This document shows positions 27,254 through 36,916 of a DNA stretch of 64,000 bases, piece after piece. Both the position numbers and the translations under genes were made by a program. Numbering within the stretch: position 1 is the stretch's first letter; every line of letters begins with the position of its first letter. The notes under the pieces are model-generated. The model was not told the DNA's origin. It worked only from the letters and a program-made list of their open reading frames with translations, and ran no database searches. The stretch spans positions 1,622,001 to 1,686,000 of the forward strand of contig NZ_CP041242.1 in the NCBI RefSeq assembly GCF_006547045.1. The letters run 5' to 3'. This stretch comes from Lysobacter alkalisoli (GTDB lineage Bacteria; Pseudomonadota; Gammaproteobacteria; Xanthomonadales; Xanthomonadaceae).

Positions 27254-29308
27254 CTACAACTTCATGTTGAAGGAAACGTAGGCCGAACGTCCGGGCGCCG
27301 GGGAGAACATCGGCTGGTCGTCGCCGCCCCAGAAGAAGTTGTCGTACCAGACGTACTCGTACTTGCGGTCGGCCAGATTCCTGAGCTGCAGGTCGATGCT
27401 GAAGCGGTCGGACAGCGTGTAGCGCGCGCTTGCGTCCAGGACCTTGAAGCCGCCGTACTTGCCCTGCTCGTTGAGCTCGTCGATGTAGTAGCCGCCCTGC
27501 ATCCGGCCTTGCATCCCCAGCTTCCAGCGCTCGTCCAGCTGGTAGTCGATGCCCAGGTTGCTGATGTAGCGCGGTGTGGAAAAAACTTCCTTGCCCGCGA
27601 GCGAGTCGCCGGCTCCGGTGAACGCACTGACGACCTTCGCTTCCTGCAATGCATACGATGCCCACAGCGTCCAGCGTTCGCCCACCCGGGAAGCGATCTG
27701 CATGTCCAACCCCTGCCGGCGGGTCTGGCCCAGGCCCACCGTGGTCCCGGTGCTGGGCATGTTGGCCACTTCATCGGTGGCGTCCTGTCGCCAGGCCGCG
27801 ATGCGTGCCTCGGTTCCCGCAACCGGACTGAGCTTGATGCCGATTTCGGTACCGGTGTTGATCGATGGGCGGTACGCGGCTTGGCCTTCGGTGAGGTAGG
27901 CCGGTGCGGTGGAGCCGGTCAGGACCTGGAATGTCCTGCCCCAGTTGGCGTAGAGGTTGGCGGCAGGTGCGACCGCGTAGACCACGCTCAGCTTGGGCTG
28001 CTTGATCCATCCGTACGACTGCAGGGACGCCCGCACGTCGGCGGGAAGATGGGTACTGCCGGAGAACTTGTCGACCCGGAAGGCCGGCACGATCTTCAAC
28101 GATTCGGCGGGATTGAAGACCGCCTGCACGTAGGCGCCGACATTCTCCAGCGTGTAGCGGTCATCGTTCTGGATCCGGGCGGGAGCGGCACTGAAGTCGG
28201 TGGGAATGCTGAAATCGTAGCGGTAGCGCCGGTAGGCGTTGTCCTGATGCTCGAAGTTCACGCCCGCCTCCATGGTTACGGATTCCGTGGCCACCCAGGT
28301 GAGGCTGCTCAGCATGCCGGTCTGTTTTTCGTCCCACTGGCGACGCTGACGGGGCGCGTTGCCCTCGGGATAGCGAGTGAAGGTCACCGTCCTGTCGTCT
28401 TCGTAGCGATTGACGTAAAGCTTGGCGCTCAGGCTCAGACCGTCGGCAAGCCTCTTGTCCAGGTGCGCTCCGAGATGCCACATGTCGCGGTCGTCGCCAT
28501 CGTTGGCGTTCTTTTCCGGCGATTGCTTCCTGTCCGCGGCCAGCTCCTCGGCCGTCAGGAATCCGGGCTCGTCGGCTTCGTGGTGGTATGCGCGAGCCAC
28601 CAGTCCCGCCTTCAGGGTTTCGGCTTCGTCGGTGTAGAACCACTTGCCCGCCAGCGTGTACTTGCTGGAATCGGCATGATCGCGATGGCCATCCGATGCC
28701 TGCACGCCCATGAAATAGTTCTGGGCGATGCTTCCGGTTTCCTTGCCGGCCGCCAACTGGGCTTCGCGCGTGTTGAAGCTTCCATAGCTCAGGCGGCCGT
28801 CCAGGTAGTTCCCGCCCTGGCGCGTGGCGAAGTTGATGTTGCCGCCGATGTTGTGCAGCCCGTAGCGCGGATCGTTGGTGCCGCGCACTACTTCGATGTA
28901 ATCGATTTCCAGCGGAAAGATCATGTCGATGAAGCGCTGGTTACCGCTGTTGACGTTGCTCGGGATGCCGTCGATCAGGGTCTTGATGCCGTTGATGTAG
29001 CCCTCGCCGTTGAACGCGCGGAACGTCGCCTTGCCGGACTCGGCGCCCTGGCGGGTTTCGGTGAGCTGGATGCCCGGCATCTGTCCAAGCAGCTCCCAGC
29101 TGTTCATGACGTTCTTGTCTTCGACCTTGTCCCCGCCCATGACATCGACGGAGGTCAGCACGTTGTTGGCCAGCAACGGCCCGTTGGAGGCGCTTCGCAC
29201 CTCCACCTTGCCCAGGGTGATGGCGGAATCGCCGGATTGGGATTGTGCAGGGCCATTCGTGGCAAAAAGTATCGCCAGCACCGCTGACGTCAACAGCTTC
29301 TTTCTCAT
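27254..29308 (-). CDS. TonB-dependent receptor, candidate zinc/metallophore receptor
   Basis: 684-residue receptor: signal peptide (about 1-23), plug with VMNSWELLGQMPGIQL and EVVRGTNDPRYGLHNIGGNI, and barrel ending in an aromatic C-terminus (AYVSFNMKL). A GGAAG sequence precedes the ATG by a proper distance. Extracellular-type loops hold His/Asp-rich patches (DGHRDHADSSKY, AYHHEADEPGF), fitting metal or metal-chelate binding. A Zur-like palindrome lies about 110 bases upstream, matching the one before the convergent ABC operon, so the two units are probably co-regulated. Zinc as substrate is an inference; an iron or other chelate is possible. Confidence 0.82.
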   Translation of the reverse strand: MRKKLLTSAVLAILFATNGPAQSQSGDSAITLGKVEVRSASNGPLLANNVLTSVDVMGGDKVEDKNVMNSWELLGQMPGIQLTETRQGAESGKATFRAFNGEGYINGIKTLIDGIPSNVNSGNQRFIDMIFPLEIDYIEVVRGTNDPRYGLHNIGGNINFATRQGGNYLDGRLSYGSFNTREAQLAAGKETGSIAQNYFMGVQASDGHRDHADSSKYTLAGKWFYTDEAETLKAGLVARAYHHEADEPGFLTAEELAADRKQSPEKNANDGDDRDMWHLGAHLDKRLADGLSLSAKLYVNRYEDDRTVTFTRYPEGNAPRQRRQWDEKQTGMLSSLTWVATESVTMEAGVNFEHQDNAYRRYRYDFSIPTDFSAAPARIQNDDRYTLENVGAYVQAVFNPAESLKIVPAFRVDKFSGSTHLPADVRASLQSYGWIKQPKLSVVYAVAPAANLYANWGRTFQVLTGSTAPAYLTEGQAAYRPSINTGTEIGIKLSPVAGTEARIAAWRQDATDEVANMPSTGTTVGLGQTRRQGLDMQIASRVGERWTLWASYALQEAKVVSAFTGAGDSLAGKEVFSTPRYISNLGIDYQLDERWKLGMQGRMQGGYYIDELNEQGKYGGFKVLDASARYTLSDRFSIDLQLRNLADRKYEYVWYDNFFWGGDDQPMFSPAPGRSAYVSFNMKL

Positions 29309-29414
29309 CTATCTTCCTGTTCTGGCGCGGCATCCGGCGATATTTCCGGATGCTGTCATCGCCCCATGGTCGAGCGCGAAGCGCCGACCGGGGCACACGG
29401 GTCATTGCAGCGAG

Positions 29415-29434
29415 TGTTACATTATAACATTGCA
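29415..29434 (-). promoter_or_regulatory. Zur-like operator with perfect extended -10, TonB receptor promoter
   Basis: On the minus strand the site reads GCAATGTTATAATGTAACAC. Its GCAATGTTATAATGTAAC part matches the perfect palindrome at 23534 at 14 of 18 positions, with one half site intact. It contains TGTTATAAT, a consensus extended -10 (TATAAT on 29426-29421), giving a leader of about 105 bases before the receptor ATG. Repressor binding here would cover the -10. Confidence 0.55.
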
Positions 29435-29471
29435 AAACTGTCGACATGCCGCGCTCGGCTATCCTCGGCCG

Positions 29472-31772
29472 ATGTCTGCCTCCTTGACCCGAACCGCTGT
29501 TTCCACCCGCCCTGCGTGGCGCAAGGCGCTGCATCGCACCCTGCTCGTGCTGGCGGCGGCATGGCTCGCCTATCTGCTGCTCGGCAACCTGTTCCTGAAT
29601 ACCCCGGTGGGCCCGTGGGCAATCAATCGGAAGCCCGAGCGCGTACAAGTGCAATGGCAGTCCGCACTGACCGTATGGCCGGGCCAAGTGATGGCCTGGA
29701 ACCTGGATGTCGGCGGCCATACCGGCACCACGCTGTGGAAGATTCGCGGTGATCGTGCGCACGGACGGCTCGCCCTGCTCGCGTTGTTTCGCAAGGAATT
29801 GCGCTTCGCTTCGGTACGGGCCGAGGGCATCGAGATCGACATCGACCGCGGAGCCGAGCCGATGGCGCCATCGCCCGCTCGGCAGGGCGGTTGGGTGGTG
29901 CGCTTCGACCGCATCACCAGCGGCAGCGTCCGCGCCGGGCGACTCCAGGAGCTGACGCTGGAGGGAACCGGCCACGCCGAGTTCGGCTTCAGCAAGCAGA
30001 TGCATGGCGGTCCGATGGAGATCACGACCTCGACCGCGCGCTTCGACGGCGCCCGCGTGACCCAGGCTGGCGACACCCTGCTTGAGCTCGATACCTTGTC
30101 CGCGCGTTTCGCGATGGACAGCCACACCCGCGAGCAGGCCAGTGGCATCCACAAGCTGTTGGTGACCGTGGCCGAACTCGATTTCGATGGACGCACCACG
30201 GCGTTGCGCCTGGAGGAGGCCGGCGACGAGCGAATCCGCTTGCATCCGGCCGCGGACGGAGCGATGGGCCATGCGCGCGGGCGGATCGGATGGCAGCGTG
30301 GCGAACTGGCAGCGGGGAGCCAGCTGGACTGGACATCGCCTCTGCCCGGTAGCGATTCGAAGAACGATGACTCATTGGTATTCGGCTTGGAGGTCGACCA
30401 CGACATCCACCTGCGCGCCAGCCTGCCGGACCACCTCACGTCCAACGGTGACACGCTGGCGCTGGATGCCGACCTGGTGCTGGCGGGCAACGCGATTCCG
30501 CTGGACGATCCCAGGACCCTGCTGCCGCGCAGTTCCGGGCACCTGGTCGGACGCTGGCAGTTCGATTCCCTGAAATGGATCGGTCGCTACTTCGCAGACG
30601 CGCCCTGGCTGGTGCTGGACGGTGCGGGGCGCATCGATGCCGATGTCAGGCTGGTCGATGGCGAGCCTGTCGCCGGCAGCCGGATCGAGGTGCCCGGCAT
30701 CGACGTGGTCGCCGACGTGATGGGCAACCGGATGCAGGGCCGTGCCCGCGCGGAAGGTGTATTGCAGCCCGCCGGGGAGGGCGACAAGGGCGGCATCCGG
30801 CCGCGGCTCGACCTCCGGCTGGAACGCTTTGCGATCATCGCCGATGCCGGTCGCGGCGCCCGCTATGTCGAGGGCCGCGACCTGCGGCTGGAAATCGAGG
30901 CCGTGCATGGCCTCGACCGCAGCCTGCTGGAGCAGGACGACGGCGCGGTCCGCGCGGGCGAGGCGCTGCGTGCCCGCCTGCGTTTCAGTGATGCCGATGT
31001 CCCCGACCTGCGCGTCTACAACCGCTACCTGCCCAGGTCGCAACTGCGCTTCGAAGGTGGCCGCGGCCTGCTCAGTGGCGACCTGAGTCTGGACGGGGCC
31101 GGGGCGATCGGGCGCGGCTGGTTGCGCGTGCGTGGCCGCGACACCCGTCTGCACGCCGCCGGGATGGCATTACGCGGCAACATCGACGTCAACACCCGCC
31201 TGCGGCGCGCCGATCTCGAAGACGGTCGCTTCAACATCGACGGTTCGCAGATACGACTGGACAACATCAGCCTGGTCGAACCGGATGGCCGGACCCGGCG
31301 GGGTTGGTGGGCGCGTGTCGACCTGGATCGGGCCCGGCTCGATTGGCGGTTACCGGGCGAAGCTCGGGCGAAAAAGGGGAGCGCGCAAAAGGACAAGGAC
31401 GGTGCGACCGAGGTCGACATCAACGGCCATGCCCGGATCGCGATGAAGGACGTGGGCTTCCTGCTCGCGCTTTATTCGCAGCGCGCAGACTATCCGAAGT
31501 GGGTGCCGCGCCTGGTCGATGCCGGCGAGGCCAGGGTCACCGGCGACGTGCAGTGGCGCGACGACATCCTGATCCTCGACAACCTCGTTGCCGACAACGA
31601 CCGTTTCGACGTGCGAGCCCGTCTGCGGCTGCAGGGCCGGCAACGGCGCGGCAACCTCTACGCACGCTGGGGCGTGCTGGGCATGGCGGTCGATCTCGAT
31701 GACACCCGGAGCGAGCTCCACCTGGTGCGTGCGCGGCAGTGGTACGACGCCCAGCCGTCACTGTTGCGGTAG
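29472..31772 (+). CDS. Large membrane-anchored AsmA-like protein
   Basis: 766 residues. One N-terminal membrane helix (about 20-40) is followed by a long periplasmic beta-rich region without cysteines, with repeated LxVxG-type strands, for example RITSGSVRAGRLQELTLEGTG. The C-terminal part (ARIAMKDVGFLLALY, GEARVTGDVQWRDDIL) looks like AsmA/YhdP/DUF748-type bridge proteins that handle lipids between membranes. The family is not certain. The start is the ATG at 29472. It diverges from the TonB receptor across 160 bases that contain the Zur-like site, so it may share that control, though its own ATG is only about 40 bases from the operator. Confidence 0.65.
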   Translation: MSASLTRTAVSTRPAWRKALHRTLLVLAAAWLAYLLLGNLFLNTPVGPWAINRKPERVQVQWQSALTVWPGQVMAWNLDVGGHTGTTLWKIRGDRAHGRLALLALFRKELRFASVRAEGIEIDIDRGAEPMAPSPARQGGWVVRFDRITSGSVRAGRLQELTLEGTGHAEFGFSKQMHGGPMEITTSTARFDGARVTQAGDTLLELDTLSARFAMDSHTREQASGIHKLLVTVAELDFDGRTTALRLEEAGDERIRLHPAADGAMGHARGRIGWQRGELAAGSQLDWTSPLPGSDSKNDDSLVFGLEVDHDIHLRASLPDHLTSNGDTLALDADLVLAGNAIPLDDPRTLLPRSSGHLVGRWQFDSLKWIGRYFADAPWLVLDGAGRIDADVRLVDGEPVAGSRIEVPGIDVVADVMGNRMQGRARAEGVLQPAGEGDKGGIRPRLDLRLERFAIIADAGRGARYVEGRDLRLEIEAVHGLDRSLLEQDDGAVRAGEALRARLRFSDADVPDLRVYNRYLPRSQLRFEGGRGLLSGDLSLDGAGAIGRGWLRVRGRDTRLHAAGMALRGNIDVNTRLRRADLEDGRFNIDGSQIRLDNISLVEPDGRTRRGWWARVDLDRARLDWRLPGEARAKKGSAQKDKDGATEVDINGHARIAMKDVGFLLALYSQRADYPKWVPRLVDAGEARVTGDVQWRDDILILDNLVADNDRFDVRARLRLQGRQRRGNLYARWGVLGMAVDLDDTRSELHLVRARQWYDAQPSLLR

Positions 31773-31890
31773 GCGCGTGGTGCGGGCGCCATCCGCGGCC
31801 CCGGCCCCGGAGGCCTTGCCGCCATCTTGACGTCCTGTGCGCTTAACTGAATCCGTCTGAAGGGCCCATCCGGCCCCGTTGGCGGACGTC

Positions 31891-33345
31891 ATGAACGGTT
31901 ACGCGCGCGCATTGCTGCTGGCCCTGGGGCTGCTGCTCGCGCCGACGATGTCGGCGCAACAGGCGGGTGCGGACGATGCGAAGGACGCGCCCGGCAGCGG
32001 CGAAGTCCTCCTGCTCGACATCAAGGGCGGCATCGGCCCGGCCACGCGCGACTACCTCCGCCGCGGCCTCAAGCGGGCCAGTGAAGAGGGGGCCGCCGCA
32101 GTGGTCCTGCGTATCGACACCCCGGGTGGGCTGGATGCGGCCACCCGCGACATCAACCAGGCCATCCTTGCTTCCGATGTGCCGGTGATCGGCTGGGTTG
32201 CGCCCGAAGGCGCGCGCGCCGCCAGTGCCGGCACCTACATTCTCTATGCCTGCCACCTCGCCGCGATGGCGCCGGCCACCGCTTTGGGCGCGGCGACGCC
32301 GGTAGCGATGGGTGCTCCGGGCGGCGCGCCGGCACCGGGCCGGCAACCCGGGAGTCAGCCGAAGGACGCGGAGGAAGGGGAGGGCGCGGACGGCAAGGGG
32401 GATGACCAGCAACCCGCCGACGATGGCAGCGCGATGAGCCGCAAAAGCGTCAACGACGCCGTCGCTTATCTACGCAGCCTGGCCGAGTTGCGCGGCCGCA
32501 ACGTGGACTTCGCCGAGGCTGCGGTACGCGATGCCGCGACCCTGTCCGCCGGGCAGGCCTACAAGCAGCAGGTGATCGAGATCATCGCCAGTGACCTGTC
32601 CCAGCTGCTGGCCGAAGCCGATGGTCGCACGGTCAAGATGCGCGATGGCGAAATCACGCTGCAGACCCGCGGCGCGGCGGTGACGACGGTCGAACCCGAC
32701 TGGCGGTTCAAGTTCCTGGCGGTGCTGACCGAGCCCAGCGTGGCTTACCTGCTGCTGCTGATCGGTCTGTACGGCCTGATCTTCGAGGGCTACAGCCCCG
32801 GTGCCATCGTGCCCGGCGTGGTCGGCGCGATCTGTCTGTTGCTGGCGCTGTACGCACTTCAGGTATTGCCGGTGAACTACGCCGGGGTGGCTTTGATCGT
32901 GCTGGGAGTGGCGCTGATCGCGGTGGAGGTCGCGATGCCCAGTTTCGGGGCACTCGGCATCGGCGGCCTGGTCGCGCTGATCGCCGGCTCGCTGATCCTG
33001 TTCGATACCGAGGTGCCTGGTTTCGGCGTGCCGGGGCAGTTGATCCTCGGCGTCGGCGCGGCCAGCGGATTGATGTTCATGGGCGTGATCTGGCTGGCGG
33101 CCCGGGCCCGGACACGGCCGGTGACGACCGGCATCGAGGAAATGCATGGAGCGCGGGCGCTGGCGCTGGAGGATTTCGGCCAGGGAGAAAAGGGCACCGT
33201 CCGCTTCCACGGAGAGGTATGGCAGGCGCGGTCGGAAGTGCGGATTTCCCGCGGACAGGAACTGCGCGTGGTCTCGTTAGACGGGCTGGTCCTGCAGGTG
33301 GCACCCGAGGCGTCGCCTGCACCATCAAAGGAGGGTGCGACATGA
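31891..33345 (+). CDS. NfeD-family membrane serine protease (ClpP-like)
   Basis: 484 residues: signal peptide, a ClpP-class protease domain (Ser112 in [13 protein letters not shown], Lys185 in [11 protein letters not shown]), a block of four to five membrane helices and a C-terminal OB-fold NfeD domain ([14 protein letters not shown]). Between the catalytic Ser and Lys is a Gly/Pro/Asp-rich insert (about 140-180). A TTG at 31879 is an alternative start, but the ATG at 31891 is preceded by GGCGGA. The stop overlaps the slipin start (ATGA); NfeD and slipin/stomatin proteins work as a pair in membrane quality control, the protease clipping the slipin C-terminus. Confidence 0.88.
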   Translation: MNGYARALLLALGLLLAPTMSAQQAGADDAKDAPGSGEVLLLDIKGGIGPATRDYLRRGLKRASEEGAAAVVLRIDTPGGLDAATRDINQAILASDVPVIGWVAPEGARAASAGTYILYACHLAAMAPATALGAATPVAMGAPGGAPAPGRQPGSQPKDAEEGEGADGKGDDQQPADDGSAMSRKSVNDAVAYLRSLAELRGRNVDFAEAAVRDAATLSAGQAYKQQVIEIIASDLSQLLAEADGRTVKMRDGEITLQTRGAAVTTVEPDWRFKFLAVLTEPSVAYLLLLIGLYGLIFEGYSPGAIVPGVVGAICLLLALYALQVLPVNYAGVALIVLGVALIAVEVAMPSFGALGIGGLVALIAGSLILFDTEVPGFGVPGQLILGVGAASGLMFMGVIWLAARARTRPVTTGIEEMHGARALALEDFGQGEKGTVRFHGEVWQARSEVRISRGQELRVVSLDGLVLQVAPEASPAPSKEGAT

Positions 33346-34112
33346 ACCAACTAATTTTCTACTTCCCGGTACTGCTGATCTTGGCCGTGGTGCTGGCAAG
33401 CGCGATCAAGGTTCTGCGCGAATACGAGCGCGGCGTGGTGTTCCAGCTCGGCCGCTTCTGGAAGGTCAAGGGGCCGGGCCTGATCATCCTGATACCGGTG
33501 GTCCAGCAAATGGTCCGCGTGGATCTGCGCACGATCGTGATGGACGTGCCGGCGCAGGATCTGATCTCCAAGGACAACGTCTCGGTGCAGGTCAACGCGG
33601 TGGTGTATTTCCGCGTGGTCGACCCGGAGAAAGCGATCATCAACGTCGAGCACTACTACGAGGCCATCAGTCAGCTCGCCCAGACCACACTGCGTTCGGT
33701 GCTGGGCCAGCACGACCTCGACGAGATGCTGGCCGAGCGCGAGAAGCTGAATGACGACATCCGCGCCATTCTCGACTCGCAGAGCGACGCCTGGGGTGTC
33801 AAGGTCGCCAACGTCGAAATCAAGCATGTCGACATCAACGAAGTCATGGTCCGCGCCATTGCCCGCCAGGCCGAGGCCGAGCGCGTGCGCCGGGCCAAGG
33901 TCATCCACGCCATGGGCGAGCAGCAGGCGGCAGAGAAACTGGTCGAAGCCGGCCGGATCCTGGGCGGGGACCCCCGTGCTATCCAACTCCGCTACCTGCA
34001 GACCCTGACCGAGATCGCTGGCGAGAAAAGCTCGACGATCGTGTTTCCGTTGCCGGTCGACATCGTCGAGGCCATCACGAAGCGTGTATCGGGCGGGCCG
34101 GGCGGAGGCTGA
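33342..34112 (+). CDS. Slipin, SPFH/stomatin-like membrane protein
   Basis: 256 residues: an N-terminal hydrophobic hairpin (about 5-22), an SPFH domain ([40 protein letters not shown]), a short coiled coil rich in Ala/Glu ([26 protein letters not shown]), and a hydrophobic C-terminal segment ([16 protein letters not shown]) of the kind cut by NfeD/STOPP proteases. Translationally coupled to the NfeD protease upstream. Confidence 0.9.
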   Translation: MNQLIFYFPVLLILAVVLASAIKVLREYERGVVFQLGRFWKVKGPGLIILIPVVQQMVRVDLRTIVMDVPAQDLISKDNVSVQVNAVVYFRVVDPEKAIINVEHYYEAISQLAQTTLRSVLGQHDLDEMLAEREKLNDDIRAILDSQSDAWGVKVANVEIKHVDINEVMVRAIARQAEAERVRRAKVIHAMGEQQAAEKLVEAGRILGGDPRAIQLRYLQTLTEIAGEKSSTIVFPLPVDIVEAITKRVSGGPGGG

Positions 34113-34179
34113 GGCAGTCGGCCGACGTGCGGCAGTCCGTCGCGTGCCGGCCGGCCTAGACTGGGAACGCTTCCTGATT

Positions 34180-34253
34180 GTCATCTCCGCGAAGACGGAG
34201 GCCCATGGACTTTCCCTCCAAGGGACTGGACTCCCGCTGTCGCCGGCGTGACG
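34180..34253. repeat. Degenerate copy of the ccm-operon inverted repeat
   Basis: The left part (TCATCTCCGCGAAGACGGAG, 34181-34200) and the right part (CTCCCGCTGTCGCCGGCGTG, 34231-34250) are diverged versions of the two arms at 4069-4148, in the same inverted arrangement and with similar total length. They lie between the slipin and YbaK-like genes. Confidence 0.5.
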
Positions 34254-34308
34254 GCATTCCCGCTGGCCGCTCTGCGGTTGCGGCGGGCCCCAGACGAGGT
34301 AACAAGCC

Positions 34309-34773
34309 ATGACATCGCAACGTTTGCAGGATTTCCTGAAAGACCAGCATGTGCATTTCGACACGGTGACCCATCCGCATGCCTTCACCGCGCAGGAAAC
34401 CGCGGCCCGGGCCCATATCGACAGCCACTCGATGGCCAAGACTGTCATGGTCCGACTCGACGACAAGCTGGCGATGGCGGTGCTGCCGGCCAACGAATGG
34501 CTCGATATCGACCGGTTGCGCGAGGCGGCCGGCGCCAGTGAGGCCCGGTTGGCCAGCGAGTCCGAGTTCCGCGACCGCTTCCCCGAATGCGAGGTCGGCG
34601 CAATGCCGCCATTCGGCAACCTGTACGGGATGGATGTGTACGTCGCCGACAGCCTTGCCGGTGACCAGCGGATCGCCTTCAACGCCGGCAATCACCGTGA
34701 ACTGATGTGGGTCGACTGGAACGACTTCGAGCGCCTCGTGCATCCGCACCTGGCATCGATGACACGGCATTGA
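34309..34773 (+). CDS. YbaK/EbsC-family aminoacyl-tRNA deacylase
   Basis: 154-residue single-domain protein of the YbaK/ProX editing superfamily, with LKDQHVHFDTVTHPHAFTAQETAARAH, a lysine in SMAKTVMV, and the C-terminal GNLYGMDVYVADSL ... IAFNAGNHRELMWV. Free-standing members hydrolyse mischarged tRNAs. It could be a deacylase of Cys-, Ala- or another misacylated tRNA(Pro); the specificity cannot be read here. A GAGG sits 10 bases before the ATG. Confidence 0.8.
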   Translation: MTSQRLQDFLKDQHVHFDTVTHPHAFTAQETAARAHIDSHSMAKTVMVRLDDKLAMAVLPANEWLDIDRLREAAGASEARLASESEFRDRFPECEVGAMPPFGNLYGMDVYVADSLAGDQRIAFNAGNHRELMWVDWNDFERLVHPHLASMTRH

Positions 34774-35020
34774 AGGGCGCCAGGCCCGTGTGATGCCGGT
34801 CCGTGCAATGCAGATCGGCATCCGCCACGCGTGCGAATAAGGCATTCGCGCGAGGGAGGGCTGCGGCTTTCGTCACGATTTCCGGTATTCCGGGCGCGCG
34901 TGCTTCCCTGGTTCATCCGCGGGATACGCATGCTGGCCTAGGTTCATCGACGGCGTATCCCCCGTGCGGCATGCCTGCATGTCGCAGTGCGCCAGACATG
35001 AATATGAAGGAGAACCCGAA

Positions 35021-35596
35021 ATGGCAATGCCCCTGTCCCCCAAGGCCGTCCTGGCCGTTACCCTGGCCAGTGCCGTGCTGGCCGGCTGCAGCCAGTACGT
35101 GAAGCGTGACGAATTCGACGCGACCGTCGCCGACCTGCGTGCGGCCGATGCCCGTCTCGAAGCGCAGATCCAGGCCCTGTCCGACAAGCACGACGCCCTG
35201 GTCACCCAGGTCGCGGGCCGTACCCGCGTCGACACCGCCGCCTACTTCGCGGTCGACGATGCGACCCTGAGCGAAGACGCCCGTCCATTGCTCGACGATT
35301 TCGCCAATGCGATCCGCAACAGCCACAGCGGTGCACTGATAACGATCGAAGGTTTCACTGATCCGTCCGGTTCCCCGGCCTACAACAAGAAGCTTGGCCA
35401 GCGCCGTGCCGATGCCGCCCGCGACTATCTGGTCGATGTCGCCGGTCTGCCCGCTGAACAGGTGCGAGCGGTCAGCTACGGCGAGGACGAGAATCGCCAG
35501 GTCCGTCCAGGCGCGACCGGTGTCGAAGGCCAGGACAACCGCCGTATCGCCTTGGTAGTCGACTACGCAGGACCGAAGACCGCCAGCGTCATGTAG
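35021..35596 (+). CDS. OmpA-family peptidoglycan-binding lipoprotein
   Basis: 191 residues: a lipoprotein signal with lipobox LAGC (C23), a short helical region, then an OmpA-like domain (about 75-188) with IEGFTDPSGSPAYNKKLGQRRADAARDYL and the C-terminal QDNRRIALVV. It should link the outer membrane to peptidoglycan. The ATG at 35021 follows AAGGAG by eight bases. The 250 bases before it show no gene. Confidence 0.87.
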   Translation: MAMPLSPKAVLAVTLASAVLAGCSQYVKRDEFDATVADLRAADARLEAQIQALSDKHDALVTQVAGRTRVDTAAYFAVDDATLSEDARPLLDDFANAIRNSHSGALITIEGFTDPSGSPAYNKKLGQRRADAARDYLVDVAGLPAEQVRAVSYGEDENRQVRPGATGVEGQDNRRIALVVDYAGPKTASVM

Positions 35597-35650
35597 CATC
35601 ATTGGGCAGGGATGCATTGCGAAGGGCGCCGGATGGCGCCCTTCGTCGTT

Positions 35651-36748
35651 TCAGCTTCCGCGCTTGTGGAAGTAGACCTGCTCTGCCGCCCAACGCAGCG
35701 GAGGCGAATGCATGAACAGATCGAAGGGCCAGTCGAACTGCAGGTGGTCGTAGGCCCAGCGCAGGGCGCGCTTGGCGCGGAAACGGGGCGCGGCGGCAAT
35801 CGAGACCGGCTCGGGTCGCGGGCCGGTACCGCGAACGTGGGCGGCGATCGCACGGCCGGTGGACCAGCCGTGCTCCCAGGCCGAGTGGATGCCGCCGGCC
35901 GTGACCGGGGAGACGATGCCGGCGGCGTCGCCGGTCAGCATCACGCCGTCGTCGGCCATCGGCCAGACCGGGCCGCTGCATGGGATCAGTCCGGCACGGG
36001 TGGTGCCCGGTTTCAGGTGGCGGGGGAGGCCGCCGGCTTCGCCGACCCGCAGCAGGAAACCGGCAATGTCGGGCACCCGCGCCCGCGTCGGATCGTGCCG
36101 CAACGCGAGTCCGGCCTGGATGCCGGTCGGGCTCTGAGCGATCCAGCCGATGTAACCGGGTGCATAGCGTTTGCTGATGAAGCAGTGCAGGGCATCGGGC
36201 CGTTGCAGGCAGGCGCCCGGGAATTCGTACTCGATGCCGTACAGGAACTGTCGTACCTGTCCGAGTCCGGTGCTGGCTGCGACCCGTGAACGCGCACCGT
36301 CGGCCCCGACCAGATAGCGTGCATGACCGAGCCCCTTGATCTGCCAGCCGCCGGCTTCACGGGTGGCACCGGTGAATGCGGAGCCGAGCCGCAGGTCGAT
36401 ATCGTGCCGATGCAGTTGCCCGGCCAGCCAGCGCATGACCTCGGGTGTGTCGGTGGTCAGGAAGTAATAGCCGGGTGCGGCCAGCGCGACCTGCTTCAGG
36501 CTCGGCGCGTACAGCCGCACCTGCTCGATGCGGCGGGTCAGCCGGGCCGGCAACTGGTTGAGCAGGGTCTGCTCAGCCGCTTCCTTCACGATGATGCCGG
36601 TGGTGTGTAGTTTTTCCCCGGGATCGCGCTTGCGCTCCAGAACGGCCACACGCAGGCCGGATTGCGCGGCGGCCAGCGCGCAGGCGACGCCAGCAAAACT
36701 GGCGCCGGCAACCACCAGGTCGTATTCGGGACGAGCAATCGGGGGCAT
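35651..36748 (-). CDS. FAD-dependent oxidoreductase, geranylgeranyl-reductase-like
   Basis: 365-residue flavoprotein of the p-hydroxybenzoate hydroxylase/GGR superfamily. It has the N-terminal dinucleotide motif LVVAGASFAGVACALAAAQSG, a DG motif YLVGADGARSRVA and a GD motif GVMLTGDAAGIVSPVTAGGI. This GD motif variant resembles GGR family reductases (reduction of polyprenyl or lipid chains). Substrate unknown. I start at the ATG at 36748-36746; 40 upstream codons are open but unlike the family. Its end is convergent with the OmpA-like lipoprotein gene. Confidence 0.8.
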   Translation of the reverse strand: MPPIARPEYDLVVAGASFAGVACALAAAQSGLRVAVLERKRDPGEKLHTTGIIVKEAAEQTLLNQLPARLTRRIEQVRLYAPSLKQVALAAPGYYFLTTDTPEVMRWLAGQLHRHDIDLRLGSAFTGATREAGGWQIKGLGHARYLVGADGARSRVAASTGLGQVRQFLYGIEYEFPGACLQRPDALHCFISKRYAPGYIGWIAQSPTGIQAGLALRHDPTRARVPDIAGFLLRVGEAGGLPRHLKPGTTRAGLIPCSGPVWPMADDGVMLTGDAAGIVSPVTAGGIHSAWEHGWSTGRAIAAHVRGTGPRPEPVSIAAAPRFRAKRALRWAYDHLQFDWPFDLFMHSPPLRWAAEQVYFHKRGS

Positions 36749-36916
36749 CGGCGACTCCGGCAGGCTGTGCAGTGCCGGAGTCTGGGATGCGCAGGCGAGG
36801 GCAGGATGGTGCCTGTGTGAAGTGGAGGCGAAGCGGCAGGAACTCTTGAGCGGGGGGCGCGCCGTCAAATGCGACAGGGGCGCCAGTTGGCGCCCCTGTC
36901 GGCAGAACTCTATGGG

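Noticed and set aside
26339..29287. 982-codon plus-strand frame across the permease end and TonB receptor
   Set aside because: Antisense to the TonB receptor with its signal peptide, plug and barrel; low-complexity translation without domains.
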